64,000 bases of DNA from Zymoseptoria tritici IPO323 (taxonomy: Eukaryota > Ascomycota > Dothideomycetes > Mycosphaerellales > Mycosphaerellaceae), in NCBI RefSeq assembly GCF_000219625.1, contig NC_018200.1:248001-312000 (forward strand), in the 5' to 3' direction. The stretch's first letter is position 1. Each line of letters begins with the position of its first letter. The position numbers and the translations under genes are program-made. Below the pieces are notes generated by a model. It had not been told where the DNA came from and ran no database searches. It saw nothing but the letters and a program-made list of their open reading frames with translations. This document shows positions 32,938 through 44,706 of this stretch, in pieces.

Positions 32938-33376
32938 AGACTCAGGCAGACCGAACCACGAGCACGAGGAACAGCACAGGACAGCACAGAAGACAATACT
33001 ACGGCATTTTCCTTCGTTATCGCCACCTTGTACATTAGTCTCCTAGAACTCTTCCATAAAAATCGGACCGAACAAAAACTCTTTACATTCGTTAGTAAGC
33101 AAGAAGACATAAGGGTGAGAAGACGAGTACCTTGCGCAAGCCTCCGTCCAAAATCGATAGCCATTGCTATTATGTATCGCGGTATTCGTATCCACCATCC
33201 TCCGGCAAGTCCCGGTCGTAGAGAGCGAATAGCAGCTCATGGTCCTCCGGCGATCGTTGCTGCGACATCTTCTGCTCGCTTCGCCGCCGGAGAGTGTGCC
33301 TTCTTGCTGCGCGACGCGACTTCGGCGTACGCTTTATGCTGGACGCGCGCGAATACCTAGAGCTCTGCTCTCCGCT
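32938..33376. other. Nothing recognised
   Basis: Short overlapping frames. Confidence 0.3.
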
Positions 33377-34134
33377 TCAGCTTTTCTCGTCCATCTCATG
33401 TCGTTGATGTAGAGATTGCTCCAGCTTCAGCTTTGCATATTCGAGCCTAGTTCTCGGCATCTTGACTGCTGGATCGTTCTCGTTCGCGCCTCCGAGGACC
33501 CTCTCCAGAGCTGCTTTGTATAATTCAGATTCCCGTTGCAGATCCGTCCTGGTTTCGTCGGCCGGACTAGGCCCGGGATTTAACATCCGCTGTATCCCGA
33601 GTTGTACATCTCGGGTAGCTCCCATCCTATCGACGACCGTCTTACGCGTGGCCACCCGATGATTGATAGCTCGTAGCGCAGCATCTGCCACGACCTGGAT
33701 GGCTTGCCGCGCAGCGTCTGCCAGTCGTTCGACTTCCGCCACACGCTCCGTCAGCTGATCGAAATCTACACCGCCCACAAACGTCGTTTCGCTCAATTTT
33801 CCGCGAGAAACGTAAGCTACCGGATGCTTCGCCAGCCCGGTAGGCGTGTATACATCCTTGGAGGGAGTATTGGCGCCTGTAGAACCTCGAGGGCTTCATA
33901 TCGGACCCAATGCTTGACAATGGGTTGATTTCCATCGCCGTCCAGTTCAGAGATTGTGATCCTCGCACTCTCGAGGAGTGTGGCAAGTTTGGTAGTAAGC
34001 TCGTCGTCTGGAAGAAAAGATGGATCTTGTCGGGCTGCGGGACGAGACATGCCGCCATCTCGTGAGCGAGTCCGCTTACACCTGGTCGTGTGGCCGTCTG
34101 CGTTGCGGTCCTGGCCGGGATTCGCATCGACCAT
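33377..34134 (-). CDS. Unrecognised two-exon coiled-coil protein
   Basis: ATG at complement 34134 in a CACACCATGG context. Exon 1 (33907-34134) reads 'SFLPDDELTTKLATLLESAR' and ends 'IVKHW'; a 50-nt intron (33857-33906, GT...AG) restores the frame to exon 2 (33377-33856), 'DVYTPTGLAKHPVAYVSRGK', then 'QLTERVAEVERLADAARQAI' and a charged helix. 235 residues in total. The donor GTCCGA is weak, so an alternative is a frameshift; the splice explains the data without damage. Mostly helical; no family recognised. Confidence 0.48.
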
Positions 34135-34178
34135 GGTGTGGGTGGAGAACAAACGTCGCCTTGTTTGTAACTGCACGT

Positions 34179-34682
34179 CTACAGGCGTGGAGTGCAAATT
34201 TCGTGCGGGATTCGGCAAAGAGGGCCGGTGACGTGCAGACGGTTTGGGCGTTTAGAAACTGTAGGTGTAGCAGCTGGCGTTGTTGTCCTTGGGCTGGCGG
34301 ACTTCGAGCGCGGCGTAGCGAGCTTGAACCAACCATCTGCATCCAACAACGCATTCGCGTTATCCACATCCTAATTCCTCCAGCGACTCAACCTGTTCCC
34401 ACCCGAGACCTTTCTACTGTTCCCATCCGGCTCGTTTGCATCAAAGCCACCGCCGTCAAAGGCACTCCCATCATTGAAGTCACTCCCATCATTGAAGTCA
34501 CTCCCATCGTTGTCACTCCCGCCTGCGCTGCCCAGTCCTCCGTCACTTGCATCATCTCCGCCTCCCAACAAGCTGCTGGTGTCACTCAAATCTTGTCCGT
34601 GTCCGTATGCATGGCCCGGCGATGTAGTGACGGTGCGATAACGACGGTGTTTTTTGCGGCGGGTAGGAGACGAACAGTCGGC
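34179..34682 (-). pseudogene. Gly/Asp/Ser-rich protein frame with one TAG
   Basis: Open from TGA near 34683: a basic start ('SPTRRKKHRRYRTVTT'), then a low-complexity stretch ('GGGDDASDGGLGSAGGSDND') with a 15-bp tandem unit encoding repeated SDFND-G, then TAG at complement 34371-34373, and in the same frame 'DVDNANALLDADGWFKLATP' to TAG at 34179. It may be the upstream part of the gene at 33377-34134 or a neighbour. Function unknown. Confidence 0.35.
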
Positions 34683-34808
34683 TCAGACTTGTTGAGACTG
34701 AGGAAAGAGATGGTTCAGGCGAGTGTCTGAACTGTGATAGGCTTATATGCGTTGTATGGATTATCTCAACAAGACTCGCCGAACGTAGGAGGTGCCGGTG
34801 CCGGTGCA

Positions 34809-34847
34809 GGGATATGTCTAAAACAACCATTTGAATCGTCTGTGCAC
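34809..34847. repeat. Left terminal inverted repeat of the MULE
   Basis: Begins GGGATATGTCTAAAACAACC; two mismatches to the right copy. Confidence 0.85.
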
Positions 34848-35309
34848 TGTGCCCTAAGTCAAGACCCTCCGGAGGGCTCCTGTCTATGCTGTTAGCCAAT
34901 TATTGGTGTGTATCGCGACGCGTTCCCTCTATCGCGTTCCCCCTATAGGAAACCTTACCGTCGCCGTCGCCGTCGTTTTGAGGGTAGTAGATAGAAAGTT
35001 AAAGGAGTTTCTCGCGCTCTTATTAGCTATACGTTTGACACCGGCAATAACGTTTTTAGCTTCCGTGCGAGTCGTTTGCGCAAGTAAGAGATGTACGTAG
35101 GGCGTGCTAGTAAATATCTACCTTTAGACTACAACTATCGTTCCTTTAATAACATTTATTACGTTATATCTGCTATATCTATACTGCCCTTACTAGCCGG
35201 CGCTATCGCTGCCTCCGCTCCTATCTTACGTCGTTTCTTTAGTAGGCCTATTACCGTAGAAGGCCTAGCCGCCGGGTTGTATTACCCCCCTTACGCCGAC
35301 GGTAGAGGT

Positions 35310-38121
35310 TAGTATAGATTATATAGCGATATCGTCGTCGTCGTTATTACCGTCGTTGTTACCGTCTTCTTCTTCTTTATAGTCGTCTTAGTAGTAGTTA
35401 TAGAGCTTCCTACTACTACTACTACTACCGCTTCCTTCTCTTTCTTCGATTATCGTTTCTTCTTCGTTGCCGGTAGAGCTACCGGTATAGGCTCGTATAT
35501 TGTCGCCGCTACCGGTATAGAAGGTAGTATTATTATAGAGTCGGTAGATTCGAGTATAAGATCGATATATAGCGTACTATTAATAGGCTCTAATTTAACG
35601 TAGAACTAGCTTAACATAATACCCTTAGGAAGCGGTTGTTATAACGGTTATAGTAGTAGTAGTTTCTTAGGAAGCTCGACCGTGTTGTCGAAGTATTCGC
35701 GTATAGCGAGTTTTGCTGCCTCCTTACGCACGGATCCGGCTATATTATAAAGCGTAGTAATCTACTTCTTCTATGTGCGTTCCTTCTCTTCTTATAAGGC
35801 GTTGCGCCGCTATAGACCTTCCTTAATCTTATATATAGCTTAGCTAATCTTATAAGTAGCTTCCCTTACGGTAAGTCGGTAAGTAGGTAGAGGTATAATG
35901 TCGTCGTTAATAGCCTAAGTAATGTAGTTCGTTAGAGTATCGTTATAGACCTCTATACCTTCGCGGTTACCGCCGCTAATAAACATAAAGAGCTAGCGGT
36001 CTCTGTGCTCTTACTTAATGCAATTAAGAAGGTTTTGCTAGTACTATATATAGGTATACGCGATATTACTCTTATAGTAGACCTTATATATATAATAAAG
36101 GTTATCGCTTAATAGCTTAGGCTTAAAATAAGGCTGCTTTAAGAGCTAGATCTAAGCGCTAATATCCTACTATATACGCTATAGAAACTAAGGAAGCTAT
36201 TTACTTAACTAATGCGTTAGATCTTCCGTTATAAGGGGGTATATGCGGTAACTTTTACGCTCTCGCTCGTTCTTAGTCCTTTAGTCGAAGTAACGGTGCT
36301 TCTACTCGTAGTATATAGCCGTACTAACGAGCGTAAAGTTAGTAGCTATCTAGACCTTATTGTCTGTTTTGTATAAGTTGTAGATGCCTTCTAGGGGATT
36401 AGTCGACAATACCTATAGAAGGAACATCGAATGTATACGATAGTAGAGGGCCTAGAGGTTAATGTTATCCTTTAGCTCCTTCTTAATGTAGTTGCGGCTA
36501 TCGGTGTCGTCTTAAGGGAGCAGGTCTACCGCTTCTTGTAGTAACTTAAGATAGCTAGCAACTAAACGCCTTAAACTAACCGCTAAGAAGAGCTTTTAAC
36601 GTACCTTCTTATTACCGCTAAACTTCCGCTTAATTGTGCGTTGCATATAAACATAATAGAGCAGATGTTCTATATAATATAGCCCTTCGTCGTTACCGTC
36701 CGACTTACTATTACTAGTAGTAGGGCTATCTTCCTCTATGCTAAACGCGAGACGTATAGCTCGTCGCTCTACCGCTAAGTCGTCGGTTATAAAGTAACGA
36801 GGACGCTAGCCTCGACGTCTACCGGACTAGCGGATAATTCGCCTTAAGTATAAGGCGATAATGTCGCCGTCTTCTAACTTCGTAAGGAACTAAGCGTATA
36901 GACGCTAGTAACCGTATTTATTACGAACTATTAGCGTAAATAGGAACTAGCTAAGGTAGTTAGTTTTGTACGTAGAGTCTATAAGGGTAAGGTAGCTACG
37001 GCGTATAAGGAGGCGTATTCGTTCCGGATAAGCCTAGACGATGCTATAAGCTAGCTCGCCGTCGTTTAGTCGAATAGTAGTGATTTTAGAGCATTTTATG
37101 CTAACTACGAAGCGAGAGGAGTTAGTAAATATTATTTAAAGCTCGAATTTCTCGGAAGTTTTAAGAAATAGTCGAAGTTCTACTAGCGCGGATTTTGCTA
37201 GTATTGTCGAATTTATAATTAGCTTAAATTCGCGGCCCGCGCGCGGCCCGCCTCCGAGCCGAAATTCTAGGGTCCTCTTAGCGACACCTTAAAACTTCTA
37301 CGAATTACTAGCTTTAAAACTAAAGCTCGGAATCCTCTTCTAAACGACTCGAATTCGAGCGCGTTTAAACAGTAGTAGTCGTAAGGTAACGTCGAGAGTT
37401 ATAATAGCCTAATTAGGTAGGTAACCTTCCGTATAAGGGTATTACTAGGAGCTCCCGCTACTAAGTAATCCAAATTCGACACTAATCTTTAACTTCTTAA
37501 CATCTCGTTTTCTCGTTCGTAAAAACTTACCTTAAGGCTATTAACACTACTCCTTTAGCTCCTACTATTGCGCCGGCTAGTCCGTAATTGTGCTGCCGAG
37601 TCGAGTATCTAGAAAGCTCTTCCGGTAAGCCGTACCTATGTTGTTAACGTCGTAACGGACTATATAGAGCCTACCGGCCGCCTTAAAGATTGCTCGAGCC
37701 TCCGGATTGTTTAGTGCTTAGATACTATTCTATACCGTCGTAGGGCGGTAGCCCTTATAATACTAATAACTAGCTACCTTCTAAAGCGCCGAGCAGCGTC
37801 TAAAGAGGTCGAATCAACGTATAGTATAGAACTCGGTGTACTCTATACGGCCGCTTATCTCGGTGCGTTCGATTACTATAGTAGCTTCCTTATTCTCGGT
37901 AGCTTTAAGGAACGACACCTTTATACGTATAGGGCAGTAGTATCTACGCTTAATCTTCTTCGGCCGTAGCTTCTTACTACTACCTTACGTTACTATAAGC
38001 GCCGTCGAGAAGACGCACTTATATAACTACGTAAGCATGCCGTCCTTCTTATACCGGAGCTCCTTACGAATCTAGAAGTTGTCGATAAACGGCTCTACCT
38101 CTTACTAACGCACTAGCGACA
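35310..38121 (-). pseudogene. MULE transposase, central and C-terminal part
   Basis: Reading right to left, the frame continues from the N-terminal part across the LINE insertion: 'EVEPFIDNF', then 'RRYYCPIRIKVSF' (zinc/FAR1-like N-terminal region), a gap around 37130-37480 that may hold an intron, then the DDE core. The segment 'SYLTLIDSTYKTNYLS' (first Asp, complement 36977-36979) and 'PRYFITDDLAVERRAIRLAF' (second Asp near 36784) match the D-x-T-(Y/F)-K-T-N and ITDxxxA motifs of MULE transposases, about 65 residues apart. The C-terminus is Lys-rich and ends near 35310. Nearly every interruption is TAG or TAA where Gln or Trp is expected. Inactive. Confidence 0.72.
38110..38121. repeat. Target-site duplication of the LINE, left copy
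   Basis: GCACTAGCGACA at 38110-38121 recurs exactly at 43705-43716 directly after the LINE tail. Confidence 0.85.
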
Positions 38122-39090
38122 CACGCATCGACATCCGCACTTCCATTGCACACCCAATATTAACCCGATTATCACCAAACACGCACTATTCGAAAGCCCT
38201 TATTAAGGCCGTTCCAACGAACCCGCATTTACCCCGCTGCCCTTAAAACCTACGCCGCTACTAGAGTTCAAAGATTTACCTTGTTGCCCCCTTTAGGGTG
38301 CAAATTTTTAAGGACGCTGGACCCTAAACTCCGGGATTTGGCCCCCACCTCCGAAACCTTATTCCGACCTTACCTCTCCTATACTCGAAATATTCCCTGT
38401 TTAGGGCATTGCATAAGGAAGGTTTATAACCTGTACTACAACACTTTAACACACCACAACACAACTAATACGCCGCCGATTCGGACGCCGTGTAGCCCGT
38501 TTAAAAGCCCTCGACGAGAGCTTTTATTCTAGCTATTAAACGCCTGATTTAGTCGAATTTTAAAAGAGCTAAAGGCTAAATAAGAGTAGTGTTCCTAGGA
38601 TACACAAATATATATATACACTTAGTTCTCTCTACACTAGAGTTACCTATTGTCCTACGCCGCCGAGAGAGGAAGCTAAAGGAGCAGTGTAGTTTAGTAA
38701 GGACGAATTTGCACCTCTAGGGATTAGAGTAGTAGTACTAGCTATATAGCTAGATACTCTATATAGAGTATAGGCCTACCTTTCCTTAGAGACAAAGGTT
38801 GTCCCGAACCTACTACAGCTACCCGCAGAACGCCTCTAAAGCCTGCTATAAAGACGCACGTTACTGCAGGCTAGAGTACTTCTTAGAAGTAGAGGTATAT
38901 TTATATATCTCTTCTCTCCTCTTTAAAGTATACCTTCTCCTATACTACTTTGTATAGTAGGGAGAAGAGTGCCCTAGTGTCGTAAGTAGGCTAGGACCTA
39001 AACGCGATTAGAAATAAAGACGAACAAGCAGCCCTCTCGGCGTAAGACTGCTAAGCCTCTTTTTAAACAACAAACAACAATAACAAGATA

Positions 39091-40251
39091 ATGTCTACCG
39101 AGACGGAAATAACAGACGTAGGTACCCCTTAGACTCTAAAAGCTACGGCTAGAGGGGACGAGGAAGTTACGTTTAAGTCTCTTAAAACCCTGCCGTCGCC
39201 GAAGGAACTACTAAAAAGAACCGGCATTCCTTTCCTACCTAGGAAAAGGCAAAACCCCTTCGAATTTAGTAGCTCCCTAACTCGTAGCCCTTCTCTCGGA
39301 AAGAAACAAATACTCTCTCGCACGCCCGCGAACGAGAAGATCCTATAAGCCCGACAGCTACTAGTTAAAGCGGCAGGGGATCTAGGCGGGTTTCTAGAAG
39401 AACAAACCTAGGTTCTCGACCTTCTCGAAGTCTTTCGGCACTTTACCGAGCGTACAGACTTTAGGATAACGTCCCAAATCCTCGCAAAGCAAGTCTCGAA
39501 CCTAGAAACGATAACAAAGAAACTAGCAGCACAGGCGAAGAAGCCTACTTTCGCAGACGTTGTTAAGGGAGATAGCGGATCCGCTACCTTTACCTCTACC
39601 TCCTCGACAACAAAGACAACATAACAACAACAACAACAATAACAGTAGACGACCGTCTCCCGGAGGGCTAGCAAGCCGAAAGAACAAGCAGAACCGATGC
39701 CTCTTATCCTTGTACTAAAGGATAAAGAGAAGGAACTCGACTAGATCGCAACCCGAGACAAAATTAATAACGCTCTTAAAGGCGAAGACTAAGAGCTAGC
39801 TATCCTTGCGATAAAGAAATCATTTCGGGGTAATATTGTCCTAAACTTTGCGACAGAGAAAGCCCGCTAACGAACGATCGATAGCCTTACTAAGGTTACC
39901 GATATCGTAAGCGAGGCACAGGTAATAGAGGACTCTCTCTAGCATAAGGTCGTAGTCTACAGCGTCTCGACTGCGAACTTTAATATACTAATAGGCCTAC
40001 AGGACATTTAACGAGAAATTAAGACCTTTAATAGAGGTCTTAAACTCGTAGGCACCCCGATTTGGCTAACAAACGAAGAGAGAAGAAGGACTCTTACTAG
40101 GGCGATAGTTCTAGTAGGTTTTGCTACCGAGGAGGAGGCAAAAAGGGCTATTTAAAACCGTCTATACGTAGGCGCGGACAGCCTAAGAGTTAAGAAGGCG
40201 AAGGATCGTATATAACAGAAAGGGAGGCCCCTAGAACGTTTTATATATTAG
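39091..40251 (+). pseudogene. LINE ORF1 (gag-like)
   Basis: ATG at 39091 begins 'MSTETEITDVGTP'. One frame runs about 386 codons with only TAG/TAA interruptions. Recognisable are a basic Pro-rich start, a coiled-coil stretch ('RITSQILAKQVSNLETITKK'), a Gln run, and a C-terminal part ending 'VLVGFATEEEAKRAI' + 'NRLYVGADSLRVKKA', which resembles the end of Tad-type ORF1 proteins (RNA-binding, particle-forming). No zinc knuckles were seen. ORF2 is in the -1 frame. Confidence 0.65.
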
Positions 40252-40261
40252 AACACTCTCT

Positions 40262-43200
40262 ATAGATTTTCTACGTTAATCTTAACCGATCTATCGAGGC
40301 TATAGAGTCTACCTTAGACGTCGCGGTTAAGTAGAAAGCCGACCTTCTACTAGTCTAGGAACCGTGGACTATAGAAGACCCGATAACAGGCTACAAAGAG
40401 ACAAGATCTATCGCACACCGGGATTATAACTAGCTATTCCTAACGACTACGGATTCGACGATCCGGCTAAGAACAATACTATATATTAGCATAAGACTTA
40501 ACGTTAATATCTCTCCTATTTTATTAGACGATAGCGACATACTTTCCTTTGTTATTTTAGACAAGAAGGGTAATAAGATCTAGATAGTTAATCTCTATAA
40601 CGAGAAGGACCTTCGGGATACCGAGAACCTGTAAAACCGACGAATAATAGAGAAAAGCCTCTACTCTCTACGTAATATGTTCCTTCTAAACACTCTACTA
40701 GTAGGAGACTTTAACCTTAGATACCCGTCCTAGGATCCGAAGGGAAAGGATACTACTAGTGCCCGCGAATTTATAGAGTAGATAGAAGACTAGGGCTTTA
40801 CTCTACGTAATACAATAGGTGTCGGGACCTTCTATAGGCCGCACCTAGATGCAGAGTCGGTCCTAGACCTTACGTTTACAAGAGGATCCTTATCTACGAA
40901 AGAAATCGACTAGAGAACGATTCCGACAGGCTTAGACTATAAGGCTATATCTATAGACCTTATTAGCGCGCAAGATCGAGCCTAACAGAAGAAAGTAGTT
41001 CTAGATATAGCTTCCGCGGATTAGGAACTGTTTATAGATCTCCTAATAAGCAAGGCGACGTCTATTAACTATACGAACTCCCTCGACGACATCGTAGACT
41101 CCTTTACCTCGTATATTACCGAATTAATGCGGGGAGCAATCCTAGAGAAAGTAGTACACGCCTGCGCAAAACCTTAGTAGAATAGAGAGCTACGCACGCT
41201 ACGCCGTACAATGTCTAGAACATATAGACAGACCTTTACTAATAGACGTACGCCGACGCTAGACGAGAAAGAGGCGTATACAAAAGCGAGAAACGAGTAC
41301 TTCTAAGCTATTAAAACAGCTAAGAAGAACTACTAGAACGCTTTCCTCGAAAAAGAAGACTCGAAATCTATCTTTAAAGCTATGTCCTATACTAGGAATA
41401 GCAGCCGAAGATAGATACCTACGATAAATAACGAAGATTCTTTCGAGGGGAAATGTAAGGCCTTCTCCGAAGCCTTATTTCCGCGCCCTCCTGCCGAGGA
41501 ACCTCTACCTAGCCGTTAGGAAGCGTATACAGCCGGGGATTAGGGCTAGACTACGCTAACCGAAGAGGAACTCGCTGCCGCCTATAGTACGAAGATAGTA
41601 AAAGGAAAAACGCCGGGCCTAGACGGTATTACGTAAGCTATTATTAGTAAAGCGTACAGCGCTATTCCTATTACCTTTCTACGTATATACAGTAGGCTAC
41701 TCGACGAAGGACACTACCCCCGATGCTAGAAAGTTGCGATAGGCGCAGTTCTAGCAAAGCCGGGAAAACTAGACTATTCGGTTCCTAAGGCCTACCAAGT
41801 TATCTCTCTCCTAAACTGCCTTAGTAAGATTAGCGAGAGAATACTCGCAAAACGCCTAGGGATTATCGCAGAGACGAAGCCCCTTTTATACAACTCGTAG
41901 TTAGGAGGGCGAAAGAAGAAATCGGCTATCGATATAGTACTTCTCTTAACGAACGAAATCGAGGAGAATCGAAGAAAGAAAAAGAAGACTTCGGTTATCT
42001 TCCTCGACGTAAGAGGAGTATACGACTACGTTGCAAAGAACCGACTATTAAGAATAATAATCTAGTTAAGGCTTCCGCATAGCCTTATACGTTAGGTTTA
42101 GTCGTTTATAAGTAATAGACGCTTACGAATAGTATTCGACGGACAGATATAAGAATTCTAGGACGTAGAGATCGGCGTTCCGTAAGGCAGCCCGATATCT
42201 CCTATCCTCTTTCTTATCTATACGCGCGACATATTCTTCTCGCTATAAGGAGTTACTCCTAGTTCCTACGTCGACGATATTAGACTATCTACCTCGTCTA
42301 CGTCCCTTAAGAAGAACTCTAAGGTACTAGAACGTAAGGCAAGAAGGCTAATAGACCTAGGAAAGAAGAACTCGATTGCTTTCGACCTAGCAAAGACAGA
42401 CCTAGTATACTTCTCGAAAGGGAAAGGGTCTAATTGCCCGGTAATTCTTCTAAACGGCGATATTGTTCGCCCGGTAAAGAAAGCGATAAGGTAGCTTAGG
42501 ATTTAGCTAGACGCCGGTCTTACCTTTAAGGAGCATATTGCAATAAGATTAGTATAAGTATAAGCAGCATTCTATTAATTAGAAAGACTAGCAAATACCG
42601 AACGCGGTCTATCTTTAATATCGTTAAGAAAGATCTACCTAGCCTGCGTTACTATAATAGCAGACTACGGGGCCCCGGTTTAGTAGCGGTCGAAAAAGAG
42701 TATAAAACCTTTAGTATCTCTACAAAGTAAAGCTTATAGAAAGATCCTAGGCGTTTTCCGTACCGCCCTAAACATCCCGTCCGAAGTAGAGTTAAATCTC
42801 TTCCCCCCGGATCTACGCCTAGAGAGATAGTTAATTTTATACTCTCTATGCGTAGCAAAGCTACCCGAAAACTACCCCGTAAGACTCGCTATCTAAAGCG
42901 CGCCTTCGGATACGCGAGAAGTCCGATACGAGGACTCGAGAGAGATACTTCCGCAAAAACGACAGAAAATATAGATATAACTACTCTGTTATCGACTCTG
43001 ATAATACAAGCATTTCGTAGAATACGAGAGGGCTAACTACGCAAAAGACGATCTCTTTAGCGTCTAGAAAACCTGATACGAAATAGCAAGACAACGGGAG
43101 ATTAATAAGGTACCTAGGAATATAAATAGCTACCTTAGTCGGTTTCTATAGAGCTCGCTAGGAAAACATAGAATAGGAGGAAGACGCGCTTTAACTAGTG

Positions 43201-43490
43201 CCTTCTATACTATCCTATTAGGACACGGATACCTAAAGTCCTATCTCTATCGCTTTAGACACGTAACGACGCTAGACTGCCCTTACGGACGACGAGAAAC
43301 AGCAGAACACCTCGTATGTAGCTGCCCTATCTACGATATATTTAGGCTACTACCGCTACGACAAGCACAATCTCTACTAGAAATAGTAAAAGATAAGGAA
43401 CTCCGGAAACACCTTACTACCTTTCTCTCGGATATAAAGATTGCTTCTAGGTCCTAGCACCTAGTAAGAGGCGAAGACGAGACTGTCTAG
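40262..43490 (+). pseudogene. LINE ORF2: endonuclease and reverse transcriptase
   Basis: A single frame of roughly 1,070 codons with no indel; all breaks are TAG/TAA. The endonuclease domain shows 'LLLV-EPWTIEDP', 'VGDFNLRYPSWDP' (Trp via a TAG) and 'SVLDLTFTRGS'. The reverse transcriptase shows 'VISLLNCLSKISERILAKRL', 'IGVPQGSPISPILFLIYTRD' and the catalytic 'SYVDDIRLSTSSTS' (YVDD at 42267-42278). Near the C-terminus 'DCPYGRRETAEHLVCSCPI' (from 43275) is the Cys/His motif seen at the end of Tad-type ORF2. No RNase H domain was recognised between them. It would nick target DNA and prime reverse transcription if intact; the many stops make it dead. Confidence 0.8.
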
Positions 43491-43516
43491 CCTACACTCC
43501 TTTTACTTTTCCTTAT

Positions 43517-43704
43517 TTGTCTTTCTTTAAAGTCCTTCGATACTAGCTAGCTACTATCCTAGGCACGGGTCTTTCCCTAAGGTTAAGAGATACGAGAGAA
43601 CAACGATTGTATATAGATAGACTGCTGTCGCAAGACAGCCGTCCTACATAGTTATAGACTCCTACAGGACGTAAATGGAACAAACAAACAAAACAAACAA
43701 ACAA
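43517..43704 (+). other. LINE 3' UTR with hairpin and AACA-type tail
   Basis: Shares extended similarity with 62957-63155. A hairpin at 43625-43638 (CTGTC, loop GCAA, GACAG) precedes CCGTCCTA; the end is (AAAC/AACA)n. It probably serves as the recognition site of the element's own reverse transcriptase. Confidence 0.65.
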
Positions 43705-43716
43705 GCACTAGCGACA
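43705..43716. repeat. Target-site duplication of the LINE, right copy
   Basis: Exact copy of 38110-38121. Confidence 0.85.
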
Positions 43717-44150
43717 TAATTACCGGCTCGTCTAATGCTACGAGTAGCTTCCGTAGAGTAAGTAGATCGATCGTATCGCGAGGCATTACTAACATAGTAT
43801 AGCTAGTAGCTACGCTATCGACGAGGCGTCGCTTTATACGCCGCCGTCGACGAACGGCTAGCCTATTAGTACGCTTATCTACGCTCGATTTATTTACCTT
43901 AAGGTCGACGCCCTTACGCGTTAGAGGGTCTGCGGCGTATATAATAGCGTCCGGTGCGGCGTCGGCGTATGTAATAGCGTCCGGCACCGCTAAAGGTATA
44001 GCTTTATCCGCGTTAAAGGCTTATAAGAGGCTAACGTCTACGTCGTCTATAGCGGCGGTAAGGGCAACGACGGTAAGGTATACGACGGTGAGGTATACGA
44101 CGGTAAGATACAACGCGTAAACGCGTGTAACAACAACAACACTATTGCTA
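43705..44150 (-). pseudogene. MULE transposase, N-terminal part
   Basis: Minus-strand frame 'DVDVSLL-AFNADKAI', 'ADPLTRKGVDLKVNKSSVDK', 'LLTLRKLLVALDEPVIMS' runs up to the LINE insertion and then joins, in frame, to the part ending at 38121. The start codon could not be fixed; CpA-to-TpA change converts ATG to ATA. The region between it and the right terminal repeat is short. Confidence 0.6.
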
Positions 44151-44188
44151 AGGTTGACGCTATAAACATAACTAATTCCGGAGGGCAG

Positions 44189-44227
44189 GTGCACAGACGA
44201 TTCAAATAGTTGTTTTAGACAAATCCC
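44189..44227. repeat. Right terminal inverted repeat of the MULE
   Basis: Reverse complement of the left end with two mismatches; followed by GGTGCA at 44228-44233, also found before the left end. Confidence 0.85.
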
Positions 44228-44706
44228 GGTGCAGTCTCGTGGGCTTGTGATGTATAGTAGAAGTCTCGGGTCAGATAGTGCCGTGCGGTTATCGTTTGGA
44301 GTGAAGAGATCGAGATGCGATCGAGACGCGCCATCGGGGCGAAGGAGTGAAAGGGCGAGTCTGGCCAGTCATCGGGCTGCACGTGATTGGCATGTTGCCT
44401 GAGGCCGCTAGGCGGGGTTTTGACTAGAATTTGACTAGCGCGGCGTATCTTGTTCGGTACGGGCCGCGTCGGGAAAGCCATGACGTCGACTCACAGCCAC
44501 TTCCGCCGCATCCAGCCATGCCGAACCGAATGTTATCTTCATGGACGAGCCGGATTCCAGCACCGAAGACGCAGTCATTGGAGCAGCAGGAAGTCGAGCG
44601 CCGAGCGGGGAGTTGGACACGTCGCACAAATCTCGACAGTCTGCTTCGTTCAACGGATACTGGCCGCCGGCCATAACGTGTGCAAGGGGGAAGTTTGAAG
44701 TCCCGA
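44228..44706. other. No gene resolved
   Basis: A plus-strand frame at 44541-44738 ('MDEPDSSTEDAVIGAAGS') looks coding and may be an upstream exon of the next feature; splice sites were not settled. Confidence 0.3.

Larger units (their letters stand above)
38122..43704 (+). mobile_element. Full-length Tad-like LINE, RIP-mutated
   Basis: 5.58 kb between exact 12-bp target-site duplications. It has a long 5' untranslated region (38122-39090, less mutated), ORF1, ORF2 with endonuclease, reverse transcriptase and a C-terminal Cys/His motif, a structured 3' UTR, and a tail of AAAC/AACA repeats instead of plain poly-A. It sits within the MULE transposase gene: removing it and one duplication copy restores the transposase frame. 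The shape fits the Tad clade of fungal non-LTR retrotransposons. Confidence 0.85.
34809..44227 (-). mobile_element. Mutator-like (MULE) DNA transposon, RIP-mutated, with a nested LINE
   Basis: The ends form a 39-bp terminal inverted repeat (34809-34847 and 44189-44227, 37 of 39 matching). Flanking bases repeat as GGTGCA on both sides (34803-34808, 44228-44233), extendable to an 8-bp CCGGTGCA if the outermost bases are counted as target; MULEs usually make 8-11 bp duplications. Inside, on the minus strand, is a MULE-type transposase full of TAG/TAA codons, split by a LINE at 38122-43704. Without the LINE the element would be about 3.8 kb. The terminal repeats and the first 50-90 bp inside are nearly free of the CpA-to-TpA changes that saturate the interior. 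Confidence 0.8.

Noticed and set aside
43652..43987. Apparent separate gene of 111 codons between LINE and right terminal repeat
   Set aside because: It is the N-terminal part of the MULE transposase, running into the LINE tail.
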